A stretch of 64,000 nucleotides of DNA from Bacteroidales bacterium (GTDB lineage Bacteria > Bacteroidota > Bacteroidia > Bacteroidales > UBA12077), in NCBI GenBank assembly GCA_003446015.1, contig DMBU01000054.1, positions 1 to 64,000 of the forward strand, written 5' to 3'. A program made the position numbers and the translations under genes. Below, piece by piece: positions 19,457 to 27,875 of the stretch (its first letter is position 1; the number at the start of each line of letters is the position of its first letter). The notes beneath the pieces were generated by a model, which was not told the origin of the DNA, ran no database searches, and was given only the letters and a program-made list of their open reading frames with translations.

Positions 19457-19498
19457 AAATAAAGTCTGACTATTTGGTTAGTATTTGGTAATTTTATT
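19457..19498. repeat. module-boundary repeat, copy 2
   Basis: AAATAAAGTCTGACTATTTG and neighbouring AT-rich sequence match 14954-14990. Here it directly abuts the integrase remnant, whereas in copy 1 the trypsin-like gene lies between integrase and repeat. Confidence 0.55.
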
Positions 19499-19559
19499 AT
19501 AATCATATTCCAATTAGATGGAATAATTATCCAACTATTGAATTGTTAGGCAACATTGT

Positions 19560-20594
19560 ATGAAGAAACTTAAAACATATCACTCATTTAATGATAAGGG
19601 AGAATGTTACTTCCCTTCAGTTCAAGAAATAAATGATTTCGAAAAAAATGGATTTCATCCTATTTTACTTTTGGATAGTTGTGTTTGCTTAGATTTAATA
19701 AAATTTGTGAATTATAAGAAAAAATCTCAGTTGGATAAGGCAAAACTAAAAAATTATCTAGAATATATTAAAAAACACAAGATTGAAACAATTTCGATGT
19801 TTGGACTACTTGAGTTATGTCATGATCCAAAAACAATGGAATTTGATATTAACAAATTTTGGGAATTTAATAATAAGATTGACTTTATTGAAAAAATCCC
19901 AATGAATTATGTAAACAGTTATAGGTTTGACTTTGATAGGGATTATATTGTTACAGATTTGAACGAATTTGAGACAAATTCAATTATAGCTTTTAGACCA
20001 TTATTGTTGACAACATATTGTTGTTTACTAAAAATTAGAGAAATAAGCTTTAATGGTTTAGAGAAAAGTAAAGCTATAAAGAATATTGAAACGTTTAGAG
20101 ATTGGTTAATTAATGAATTAGACATATCAATGGCAATTGAATATCATCTTGCGATGAATATATTCGGCGGTATAAGCGAACTTAGAAAAATGATATGTAT
20201 TGATACAAAAAAGCATGATGTAAAGAAAATACTTTGGGGAACATCTTGGGATATCTTTCATTCTAGAATTAATGGAAACAATGCTGAATTTTCTGGATAT
20301 TTTGGAGAAAAAATATATTCGACCTTTATAACCAATGATTCTAATTTGTTTAAATTAATTTCAAAAATTTCACTAGAAGCTATATTTTTAAATTCTGAAA
20401 ACAACAGTTCAACAAGTATGATAGTTGCATCAAATGAATTGCCACATTTTGAACCAGCATTTATAGATGAAAGTAATTCAAAAATGAAAAATATATTTTC
20501 AAACAGATTACTAATAAAGAAGCAATTTAATGAATCCAAGATACTAGAAATGATTGAGAAGTTAGAGTATAGTAACAACGTTGCCGAACGATAA
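19560..20594 (+). CDS. PIN-like nuclease domain protein (candidate effector)
   Basis: 344-aa protein without a firm family name. Four acidic residues lie in contexts typical of PIN-like ribonucleases: D39 in ILLLDSCVCLDL, E85 in MFGLLELCHDP, D231 in GTSWDIFHSR and D260 in TFITNDSNLFKL. The TND motif near a predicted final beta-strand and WDIFH in place of the usual D-x-x-H/A helix are the best signals. It starts 109 bp after the integrase remnant and ends 39 bp before the Mrr-NACHT gene, probably in the same operon. It may be a second effector or an accessory nuclease. Confidence 0.6.
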   Translation: MKKLKTYHSFNDKGECYFPSVQEINDFEKNGFHPILLLDSCVCLDLIKFVNYKKKSQLDKAKLKNYLEYIKKHKIETISMFGLLELCHDPKTMEFDINKFWEFNNKIDFIEKIPMNYVNSYRFDFDRDYIVTDLNEFETNSIIAFRPLLLTTYCCLLKIREISFNGLEKSKAIKNIETFRDWLINELDISMAIEYHLAMNIFGGISELRKMICIDTKKHDVKKILWGTSWDIFHSRINGNNAEFSGYFGEKIYSTFITNDSNLFKLISKISLEAIFLNSENNSSTSMIVASNELPHFEPAFIDESNSKMKNIFSNRLLIKKQFNESKILEMIEKLEYSNNVAER

Positions 20595-20633
20595 GTTAAA
20601 AGACTCATTACATAACTGGAAACCATAAAAAAA

Positions 20634-23600
20634 ATGAACTTAAATTATTTATATACACCGATTCAGACTAGCGTTGACCCACCAATTGACACTAAAGAAC
20701 AAGTACTGCCTTTAGAAAAATTATCTTGGGAAGACTTTGAAAAACTGTGTTTAGCTGCTGTACAAGTTGATTTTTCAATAAACGAGTGTGAAATCTATGG
20801 TATAAAGGGGCAAGCACAAGAAGGAATAGATATTTTTGCAAGGCAATCAAATGGAAAATATAGTTCATACCAATGCAAAAGATATCAAGAATTTGAATTA
20901 AATGACATAAATAATGCTGTTAAATACTTTAAAAGCAAAGAATTCTTTGATAAAAGTGATAAACTATTTTTGTGCACTTCCTGCGAATGGAACAAAACAC
21001 AAGTTCAAGATAGATTTGAAGAATTAAAAACTGAACTTCAAAAAGATAACGTAACATTAGTAAAATGGGATAAAATTCAACTGTCTAGACTTCTTAAAAA
21101 CAAACCACAAATAGTGTTTGACTTTTTTGGCTTAGAATGGGTGAAAAAATTTAATGGTGAACCCGCTTTACAACAAATTTCAAAATCAAAAAAGTACGAT
21201 GCTAAAAAAATAATTGAGTTTAGGAGTGAGTTGTACGAATTTTACTCTACAATTTTTAATATTCAAGATCCTGGTATTCCTATAAAAGAACTAAAAAGTC
21301 CATATACTTTACAAGATAGGTTTATTATTCCAGACATTCTTTCAAACCTAAAAGACGAAGGTTTTGAAAACAATAATGAAACTTCTTCTTCAATCATATA
21401 TCAAGATCAGTATTATAATGACGATAATAGTTATGGATTTGTTGAAAATGGGTTAAGGAAAAGAAATTTCAAAAATCAAAATGATGTAGAAGAAAGCAAC
21501 ATTGATATTCGGATTAATGCTGATGATGCGCTTATAAGCAATGATAAAAATATAATTATTGGAGACCCCGGAGCTGGTAAAAGTAGTTTACTTAGATATA
21601 TAACACTTGACATTTTAAGTCCGAAACCTCAGTTAGAAAACATTTCTCAAAAACATGGCAAAACCTTACCAGTATGGTTGCCTTTTGCTTTTATAACAAA
21701 ACACCTTAGTAATAATGATTCTTTAAGTATTTCCGAAATACTAAATCTTTGGTTTAATGGGTTCGGAAAAGGCTATTTGTTCGAAATTGCAAAAGAAGCT
21801 TTAAATGATGAACGACTATTTTTAGTTATTGACGGAATTGATGAATGGAGCAGCCTTTCATCTGCACAACAAGCGATTGCACGTATCGAAACAATAAGAA
21901 AATTATATGATTGCAAAGTTCTTTATTCTAGCAGACCATATGGTTTTAGAATATTAAAAGACTTCTTCACAAACCTAAATGTCCTAAATCTAGCAGGATT
22001 TTCTAAAGCTCAACAAAGAAACTTTGTTAAGAAATGGTATGATAAATGGGCTTCATTACAAGGCGATAGTCAAGATGAAGATTTCTCAAAAACACAGACT
22101 AAAAATTTTATAAAAGAATTAGAGCAATCAGGGGATTTAAAAAAATTAGCTGAAATACCACTGCTGTTAAGTATTTTGATAATACAAAAAATGCAAGATT
22201 CGGTATTGCCTAAAAATAAGCTTGAGGCTCTTAAAGAAATAACACAATATTTAATAAAAAAACACCCTGTAAAACGTATAACTGATGCAGGAATTGTACA
22301 AGAAAAAATAAATGAAGTAGATTTTAAAGATATTTTCTGCGAGCTAGCCATTTACATTCAAAAAGAAAGTAATGATGGTGTAATTTTTAAAAGTGATGCA
22401 CATAAAATAATAAAGCAATATCTAGTTTCTTATGCGGGTTATGATGAAGCAAGAGCTAAAGTTCGTAGCCAAGAAATAATTGAGCTTGGTGCAAATAATT
22501 ATGGAATTATAATTGAAAAATCAAATGATGAAATTTCTTTTGGTCATAAGCAATTTCAGGAATTTTTAGCAGCTCAATATTTATATGAGTCTGATGATGA
22601 CACAATAAGCCAGTTTGTAAATCAGTATGGAGCTAATCCTACTTTTCACCAAGTAATTATGAGCTTGTTTGGTTTAATGCAATTAAAACAGGTAAAAAAG
22701 TATAAAAAACATTTTAAAGCATTAAAAGAAGCAGTTTGCGAAAAATTTCAAGAGGATTACCTTAACCTAATTTCATATGAGATTTCAATTAATTTAGACA
22801 ATGCACCGACTGATGTTATGAATGAAGCTTTTGATTCAATCATTCATGAATTCGAATATGAAACTGACCCGTCATACAAAGAAGCTTTACTTAAACTAAT
22901 TATTAGTGCTCTGCAAACGGGAAGATTAAAAGAAAAGGTTGAATGTTTCCTTGTACAATTTTTCCCATACGAGTATAAGTACAGAGATTATCGAGTTAAT
23001 GCTTTAGGATATTCTAATCAGTTAAATGCAATTCAAGTAGAATTTCTGAAGAAAGCGTTAATCAATGGGACAATCAATACAAGATATGATGCTTCTTATG
23101 CATTCAAAAAACACATAAAAAACAAAGAAGTTTTTAGTTTTATAAAAGATATAATTTATAACTGCTCAAATCCAGATATTTTAGCTTTTGCAATTAATAG
23201 TATTTCAACTAACGACATTGCAGAGCAAGAAAGAGATGATCTTATAAAGTCTGTTGTAGTTAATGTGCCAATCGTACAACTTTACTTATTTAAATATAAA
23301 GTTTTCACAAAAAAACATACTCAAGATGATTTAGAACTAATATTACCAATTGTAAACCAATTGCCTTATCAGCTAAAACAAGAATCGATTGAATTATTAA
23401 TTAGTGGATTTAATCAAAACAGTAACCTTAAAGAAATACTAGTTAAATCTATTGATAGAAAGGGATATTACAACGAAAAAGAAACTACAGTTGATGGTGA
23501 AATTGCCTGGAAGGTACTTTTTCATTCCTTTAATAAAGACAAGGATGTAATTAATCTTATTAAATTACAATTTGAGAATGAAGAATTTCCATTTATTTCT

Positions 23601-25517
23601 GTTGATAAACATGAAATATTTCAAAACTTGCGTTATTACTTTAAAGATACTAAAGAATTGGTTCCTTCTGTTGAAAAGTGGTTGGACAATCGATTAGAAA
23701 AGTACAGTTTTGTTAACCCCGAAGTGGCATTTGTATGTCTGTTTATTCAGACTGAAAAAGCAAAAGATATTCTTCTTAAAGATTTGCCAAAGACAAATTT
23801 TTCTCACTGGAATGTAATGGCTCTATTGGAAGGTTGGTCTGATGATATGGACATTAAAGAAAAACTCAAAGAGTATTTCAGAACGATTGAAAAATCAAAA
23901 ACATCTGCAGCCGCACATTTTATATCAAAAGTTTTTGATAGTAGCGAAAAAGAGGAGGCTATAAAAATTTTAGAAGAAATCCTTTTTGATAAGAAAATAA
24001 CCTTTAGAGAAAGGGCTATTTCTGCACTCATTGAAATAGATAAAGATTATTTTGAGAACAATATTTTAAAAACACTTATTAATGAACTTGAATCCTTCCC
24101 TAAAGACATTTTTGGTCAATATTATTCTGCACTTGACATAATTGTAAAGAGTTTTCGTTCAAACACAATTGTGCAATCTTATGTATTAGCACGGATAGAA
24201 AGTGATAATAATTTATACAGCTTAGCTGTTCAGTATTTTCCTGAGTTAATAAAGGAGGAGGAAAAGCTACTTAGAAAATCAACTCCATTATCAAAAGATT
24301 TAAGGACATTAATTATTGAGTCTTTTACGAATTTATCAGTTCTGCCAAGTGGCATTGAATATGTTTTAAGCGATTTCGAAAAGGAAACAGTAGAAGAAAT
24401 AATGGGTGATATGGCGGCATGTTTATTCAACCATATCAAAGAAACTAAAGTAGATAAAATTACAGAAATTAGTAAGCCAATGGTTTTTGCAATGGGCTTT
24501 GACTATGAGGTAAAAAGAAGTATTGCGTTTACAGGTTATTTAATTTCTAAAAAATTAGACGAATATTTTTCTGTAGAAAATGCTGAAAACCCCAAAGATA
24601 GTTCTACACGTCTGGATATTTTTAACGAATACGGTTATAGGAAATCTACGAGCGGATTAATGATAAAGTCTATAGTAGATAATTTTGACTCTCTTATCTC
24701 TTTTGCGGGCAGAGATTTTAATAAAATTGTTGGGCATCTAAAGCATAGCAAAGATATTGAGGATATTTGGGGATTCTTTGCAAGACATTCTGTGAAATCA
24801 TCTCCCACATATAGCCATATAATTGAATTTATATCGAACAATTCCACCACAATTAAAAATAGTTATTTAATTAGTTTTCTTAACAGAACAGCACCTAGAA
24901 GTCCTATTTTAAAGGATATTTTATTACGACATATTAAAAATAATGATAGTAATAGAAGTGGTAATATGATTCTTGCAGGTAGACTATTAGGTACTAATTT
25001 TAAAAATGACACCCAAGTTCATAAAGAAGTTTGTATGGTTCAGGATGTTTATGATGTTGGAAGAATTATGGCGTTATGCAATGGATGGCAGGAAGAACCA
25101 ATTCTAAAAAAAATATTTGATGACATAGTTAAATATCAAATTCCAGTAGATAACTATGTAGGCTTCAGTCTTAAGTTTTTATTTCGAGACGTAAGTAATT
25201 TGATCGAATTCATTAAAGATATATCTAAAAATATTGGTGAATTTAAACGATACCACAAGTTTTTCTTCATCCCAATGATTGAACGCTTGAGGAGAGATAA
25301 AGATTTTAGCTTAGCTATTAAGGAGCTTTTATTATCTAGCAAATCATTAAGCGAAAAAATTTCTTATTACAACTTACTAGCAGAAGTTAATATGGTGGAC
25401 GAAGATGTCACTTTATGGAAAAATAAAATAGCTGATTTCAAAAATGACTTTGGTTATGACATTGTTTCAAACAAAACAGTTAGATTAAAGGACATTTTAT
25501 ACGATTATTATTACTAA
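20634..25517 (+). CDS. Mrr-like nuclease-NACHT NTPase-solenoid protein (STAND-type defence)
   Basis: 1627 aa in three parts. Residues 25-150 are an Mrr-like restriction endonuclease domain with D66 (GIDIFAR) and Q80-x-K82 (YQCKR), the PD-(D/E)xK site. Residues about 295-655 are a NACHT module with the P-loop GDPGAGKSS (310-318), Walker B LFLVIDGIDEW (D400, D403, E404), an arginine-finger-like YSSRPYGF (431-438) and the NACHT-end signature FGHKQFQEFLAAQYL (636-650). The rest, about 680-1627, is a helical HEAT-like repeat array, the likely sensor. Bacterial NACHT (bNACHT) and Avs proteins of this plan recognise phage proteins and then cut DNA. The active sites look intact. The PIN-like gene upstream is a probable partner. 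Confidence 0.88.
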   Translation: MNLNYLYTPIQTSVDPPIDTKEQVLPLEKLSWEDFEKLCLAAVQVDFSINECEIYGIKGQAQEGIDIFARQSNGKYSSYQCKRYQEFELNDINNAVKYFKSKEFFDKSDKLFLCTSCEWNKTQVQDRFEELKTELQKDNVTLVKWDKIQLSRLLKNKPQIVFDFFGLEWVKKFNGEPALQQISKSKKYDAKKIIEFRSELYEFYSTIFNIQDPGIPIKELKSPYTLQDRFIIPDILSNLKDEGFENNNETSSSIIYQDQYYNDDNSYGFVENGLRKRNFKNQNDVEESNIDIRINADDALISNDKNIIIGDPGAGKSSLLRYITLDILSPKPQLENISQKHGKTLPVWLPFAFITKHLSNNDSLSISEILNLWFNGFGKGYLFEIAKEALNDERLFLVIDGIDEWSSLSSAQQAIARIETIRKLYDCKVLYSSRPYGFRILKDFFTNLNVLNLAGFSKAQQRNFVKKWYDKWASLQGDSQDEDFSKTQTKNFIKELEQSGDLKKLAEIPLLLSILIIQKMQDSVLPKNKLEALKEITQYLIKKHPVKRITDAGIVQEKINEVDFKDIFCELAIYIQKESNDGVIFKSDAHKIIKQYLVSYAGYDEARAKVRSQEIIELGANNYGIIIEKSNDEISFGHKQFQEFLAAQYLYESDDDTISQFVNQYGANPTFHQVIMSLFGLMQLKQVKKYKKHFKALKEAVCEKFQEDYLNLISYEISINLDNAPTDVMNEAFDSIIHEFEYETDPSYKEALLKLIISALQTGRLKEKVECFLVQFFPYEYKYRDYRVNALGYSNQLNAIQVEFLKKALINGTINTRYDASYAFKKHIKNKEVFSFIKDIIYNCSNPDILAFAINSISTNDIAEQERDDLIKSVVVNVPIVQLYLFKYKVFTKKHTQDDLELILPIVNQLPYQLKQESIELLISGFNQNSNLKEILVKSIDRKGYYNEKETTVDGEIAWKVLFHSFNKDKDVINLIKLQFENEEFPFISVDKHEIFQNLRYYFKDTKELVPSVEKWLDNRLEKYSFVNPEVAFVCLFIQTEKAKDILLKDLPKTNFSHWNVMALLEGWSDDMDIKEKLKEYFRTIEKSKTSAAAHFISKVFDSSEKEEAIKILEEILFDKKITFRERAISALIEIDKDYFENNILKTLINELESFPKDIFGQYYSALDIIVKSFRSNTIVQSYVLARIESDNNLYSLAVQYFPELIKEEEKLLRKSTPLSKDLRTLIIESFTNLSVLPSGIEYVLSDFEKETVEEIMGDMAACLFNHIKETKVDKITEISKPMVFAMGFDYEVKRSIAFTGYLISKKLDEYFSVENAENPKDSSTRLDIFNEYGYRKSTSGLMIKSIVDNFDSLISFAGRDFNKIVGHLKHSKDIEDIWGFFARHSVKSSPTYSHIIEFISNNSTTIKNSYLISFLNRTAPRSPILKDILLRHIKNNDSNRSGNMILAGRLLGTNFKNDTQVHKEVCMVQDVYDVGRIMALCNGWQEEPILKKIFDDIVKYQIPVDNYVGFSLKFLFRDVSNLIEFIKDISKNIGEFKRYHKFFFIPMIERLRRDKDFSLAIKELLLSSKSLSEKISYYNLLAEVNMVDEDVTLWKNKIADFKNDFGYDIVSNKTVRLKDILYDYYY

Positions 25518-25735
25518 ATGCTTTAAAGAATCTTATTTTAGTTTAGCATTATATAAAACAACTGATTAAATTTGTATAGTTTATAAGATTGTTAGCAGAT
25601 TTGTGCAAAAAATATTTAGCGTTAACAGAACGTCTCAACATAGAAAACTGGTAATTTTCAAAACGTTATTTTCATTATCTTCTTTACATTGCAAAATTAA
25701 GTAAAATGCAATAATTAATAATCAAGGTATTCCAT

Positions 25736-25872
25736 TTTCAATCCGTTAAGCCACTTTTTTTGTCAGATTCAAGGTTCAGTCAAGACTGTTCCGTGTTGCG
25801 CCTGCGGCAGAACACTTGCCTTGGTCTTGACGGGTTCTTGAATCTGGCGTACCTTTGCTTTAAGGATTGAAA
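25736..25872. repeat. long imperfect inverted repeat, copy 1
   Basis: Nested arms: 25736-25751 with 25857-25872 (TTTCAATCC/GGATTGAAA), 25764-25773 with 25837-25846 (CAGATTCAAG/CTTGAATCTG) and 25779-25786 with 25824-25831 (GTCAAGAC/GTCTTGAC). The whole 137-nt stretch can form one long hairpin. A related element with shared blocks lies at 43150-43296. Apart from this and the element at 25893, I see no gene between 25518 and 26091. Confidence 0.7.
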
Positions 25873-25892
25873 TAGGTGGATAGTGATGGGAT

Positions 25893-26013
25893 AAGGTCTT
25901 TCATTTTTACTTGGAATTAGGAGAGACTCGGCATAAAAATGAAAGTCCTTACGGATAAAAAAAGACTCTTCCCAATAATTCAATGCAAAGCCGGATTATA
26001 GGGATGTGGCTTT
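25893..26013. ncRNA. structured repeat, copy A (possible ncRNA or DNA hairpin)
   Basis: Two 17-nt arms (25893-25909 and 25934-25950) pair around a 24-nt loop with one T-T mismatch at position 5. A second, weaker stem pairs GACTCTTCCC (25964-25973) with GGGATGTGGC (26001-26010). Copies B (26669) and C (42020) keep the arm length, mismatch, loop length and second stem while the bases vary. Strand and function are unknown. Confidence 0.55.
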
Positions 26014-26091
26014 AGTGGGGTGGGTATTATCATTGCTTAAAAAAGTCCTAAAAAGGGGAAGCTTATAATAGATTATAGAATAAATCAGTAG

Positions 26092-26445
26092 TCAGATTAA
26101 AGGTTTGATGAAATAAGATTTGAGTTTAGTAATTCTTGTATCAATATCTCCTGTAATATCTCCGCCACAAACATTCTCTACTCCATAGTAATGAATTAAT
26201 GTAAGAGTTGTTTTTGTTTCTATTCTCAATGCTTCATACCTACTTGTGGTAGCAAGTTGAATTTTTCGAATTTCAATAATTGGAAGATTTTCATTTACAA
26301 ATTTCACTGAAGTTCCACTTCTATGCTTACGAAATCTTTTTTCCGGACTATTTGTTATTCCTACATAAAATTTGTCATTCTGAAGCACAAGAACATATAA
26401 GTAAATTCCACGCGCTACATCATTTATTTTTAAATCTATATTCAT
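26092..26445 (-). CDS. GIY-YIG domain protein
   Basis: 117 aa from the ATG at 26445 (a GTG at 26469 would add eight residues). The GIY-YIG nuclease core is visible at the N-terminus: GIYLYVLVLQNDKFYVGITNSPEKRFRKHRSG-type sequence split over the two motif strands, with the Arg/His helix following. GIY-YIG proteins are small endonucleases found in UvrC, homing enzymes and mobile-element cargo. It lies alone on the minus strand between two structured repeats (A and B). A role in movement of the repeats or in DNA cleavage is open. Confidence 0.78.
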   Translation of the reverse strand: MNIDLKINDVARGIYLYVLVLQNDKFYVGITNSPEKRFRKHRSGTSVKFVNENLPIIEIRKIQLATTSRYEALRIETKTTLTLIHYYGVENVCGGDITGDIDTRITKLKSYFIKPLI

Positions 26446-26668
26446 AGCATTAGCTCCGACTTTATTCACCTGGCTCCGGTGTTTTAATTAATAATTCGGA
26501 ACCACCAAAGAGAAAAATTTTGAATTCGAGCAATATAAATTCGTATAAATAGCAAAGCGGCTTTATGCCGAATTTATTTGTAGCCTGTGAAGTTGGCTTG
26601 TGCGCTCATTTCAAAAGGCTTTCTCTAACTTTGTAAGGAATTATTCGGTAAAAACGAGCCAAAAAAGA

Positions 26669-26775
26669 AAGGTCTTTTGTTTTTAATTGGCAAGAGGAGA
26701 GCATGTATGTAAAAATGAAAGTTCTTTGAACGCAGATAAAAGGCTTTTTTCAAAATATATTTTGGAATGTGCCGG
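26669..26775. ncRNA. structured repeat, copy B
   Basis: Arms 26669-26685 and 26710-26726 pair with the same T-T mismatch as copy A, three G-U pairs and a 24-nt loop. The second stem pairs GGCTTTTTTC (26742-26751) with GGAATGTGCC (26764-26773). The 26470-26668 sequence upstream holds no gene that I can see. Confidence 0.55.
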
Positions 26776-26831
26776 AACAGCTCGATATCCGTTCTTTTTA
26801 AAATTGGAATATAATTTCTTATAGAGATCCA

Positions 26832-27008
26832 ATGTCAGGTATTGAGATAATTATTAAAATGCATGCAAATTTATATGTGTATGGACCAGTGTTTAATAAT
26901 GGATTTAAACATTATGCAATAAATATTATTGATATTTATTCATTAATATGTAAAATTCTTGAAATTACTCCTGAAGAAGTCGATGAAAAGATTGAGAACA
27001 CTACTTAA
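26832..27008 (+). pseudogene. C-terminal fragment of a nucleotide pyrophosphatase/phosphodiesterase-like gene
   Basis: An open stretch of 58 codons reads MSGIEIIIKMHANLYVYGPV, then NIIDIYSLICKILEITPEEV. This resembles the end of type I phosphodiesterase/NPP proteins (the M-x-x-xF-x-x-x-GPxF ... NVxIYxLxCxILG pattern). The reading frame runs back only a few codons (to about 26802), so the rest of the gene is missing. It is island gene debris. Confidence 0.5.
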
Positions 27009-27299
27009 ATGTCAAAGAATCAAAACGAAAATTGATTACAGTTTATAATACTGTATTTTGCAAAGACAAGAAAAACAGACACTTAACACCACAATTAAGC
27101 TTGTTAATATCTGGGTTAATATATTCTTACCTCTTTGTATATCTATTGTAATTTAACGGCCTTAGTGTTATTAACATTCCATGTGAAAATATAAAATCAT
27201 TAAAATTTTTATATCTGAAATTTTTTATCTATGGCGCTAAAGTCCTTTAATAGCTATTTTTACAGAGACTTAGTGTGCTTCGTTAATAACTATCACAAG

Positions 27300-27374
27300 A
27301 TGTTGAAAAATACGATTAAAGACTCCTTGCACGAACTTGTTAGTATGTTTATCTTAGCACTTATTGGTTATTAA
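27300..27374 (+). CDS. possible 24-aa micro-ORF
   Basis: Reads MLKNTIKDSLHELVSMFILA then LIGY, with a hydrophobic second half like a small membrane peptide or type I toxin. No strong ribosome site is visible. A palindrome AATTAGA-tccgg-TCTAATT (27388-27406) follows. Weakly supported. The 27009-27299 stretch holds nothing else that I can see. Confidence 0.2.
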   Translation: MLKNTIKDSLHELVSMFILALIGY

Positions 27375-27509
27375 ATGAAAAAGAGCCAATTAGATCCGGT
27401 CTAATTAACTCAATTTCATAATTTCTGTTTTTGTTAGAAGCAAATCAAAAATAGGAATTCTTATCCAAAATACAAAAATAATTAGCCGGAATATTAAGGA
27501 GACTTGCCA

Positions 27510-27641
27510 ATGAAAGGCAGCACAAAGGAAGTGAGCCCGAAAGAGTATTTGGGTAAATTAAGAAAATTTGTGAAGGACTACGAAAGAGAAATCGTTATTT
27601 TATTAGCGATCTTGTCGATTGTATTTGGGTTTTTAGGTTGA
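27510..27641 (+). CDS. 43-aa small membrane protein
   Basis: The ORF starts MKGSTKEVSPKEYLGKLRKF, continues with a charged KDYERE and ends in one membrane helix (IVILLAILSIVFGFLG). A good ribosome site (AAGGAG, 27496-27501) precedes the ATG and a strong terminator follows 30 bp after the stop, so it looks like a real one-gene unit. I recognise no family. It could be a small stress or toxin-like peptide, or a regulatory membrane peptide. Confidence 0.55.
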   Translation: MKGSTKEVSPKEYLGKLRKFVKDYEREIVILLAILSIVFGFLG

Positions 27642-27670
27642 TCCTAGTTTATCCAATTCTTACTAAAGAG

Positions 27671-27702
27671 AAAGAGCCTATTTAATTTGTAGGCTCTTTT
27701 TA
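27671..27702 (+). terminator. intrinsic terminator after the 43-aa gene
   Basis: AAAGAGCCTA (27671-27680) pairs with TAGGCTCTTT around a 9-nt loop and is followed by T residues. Confidence 0.85.
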
Positions 27703-27785
27703 ATTCTTTGTCCTGAATGCTCTGAAAATTCATTTTTTTTAGCAAATATAGCTCAATTTTAATAATATTTATCTCAAAATAAACA

Positions 27786-27822
27786 ACATAAGAGATCTTA
27801 CCAAGCATAGTAAGATTTCTTA
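27786..27822. repeat. palindromic repeat upstream of the alpha-CTD-like gene
   Basis: CAACATAAGA-GATCTTAC ... GTAAGATTTCTTA; the arms ATCTTAC/GTAAGAT pair around an 8-nt loop. The same layout (CAACATAAGA ... TAGTAAGA ... TCTTA) recurs at 42203-42250. It ends just before the promoter of the next gene and may be an operator. Confidence 0.45.
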
Positions 27823-27824
27823 GA

Positions 27825-27855
27825 TTTTGTCATATTGCTAATTATTATATATTTG
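27825..27855 (+). promoter_or_regulatory. promoter of the alpha-CTD-like gene
   Basis: TTTTG (27825-27829) and TATATTTG (27848-27855) fit the -33/-7 consensus with an 18-bp spacer, 20 bp upstream of the ATG. Confidence 0.55.
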
Positions 27856-27875
27856 TAACTCTCAAATGGTTACAA

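Noticed and set aside
14136..25517. The whole defence zone as one AVAST type I system
   Set aside because: The trypsin-like gene and the NACHT gene are separated by the SIR2 operon and the integrase remnant, and no metallo-beta-lactamase gene is present, so a single system is not supported.
25780..25983. 67-codon minus-strand open frame through the inverted repeat and repeat A
   Set aside because: The frame is not kept in repeats B and C although the nucleotide hairpin is. It overlaps a palindrome, and the open frame is best explained by the repeat sequence.
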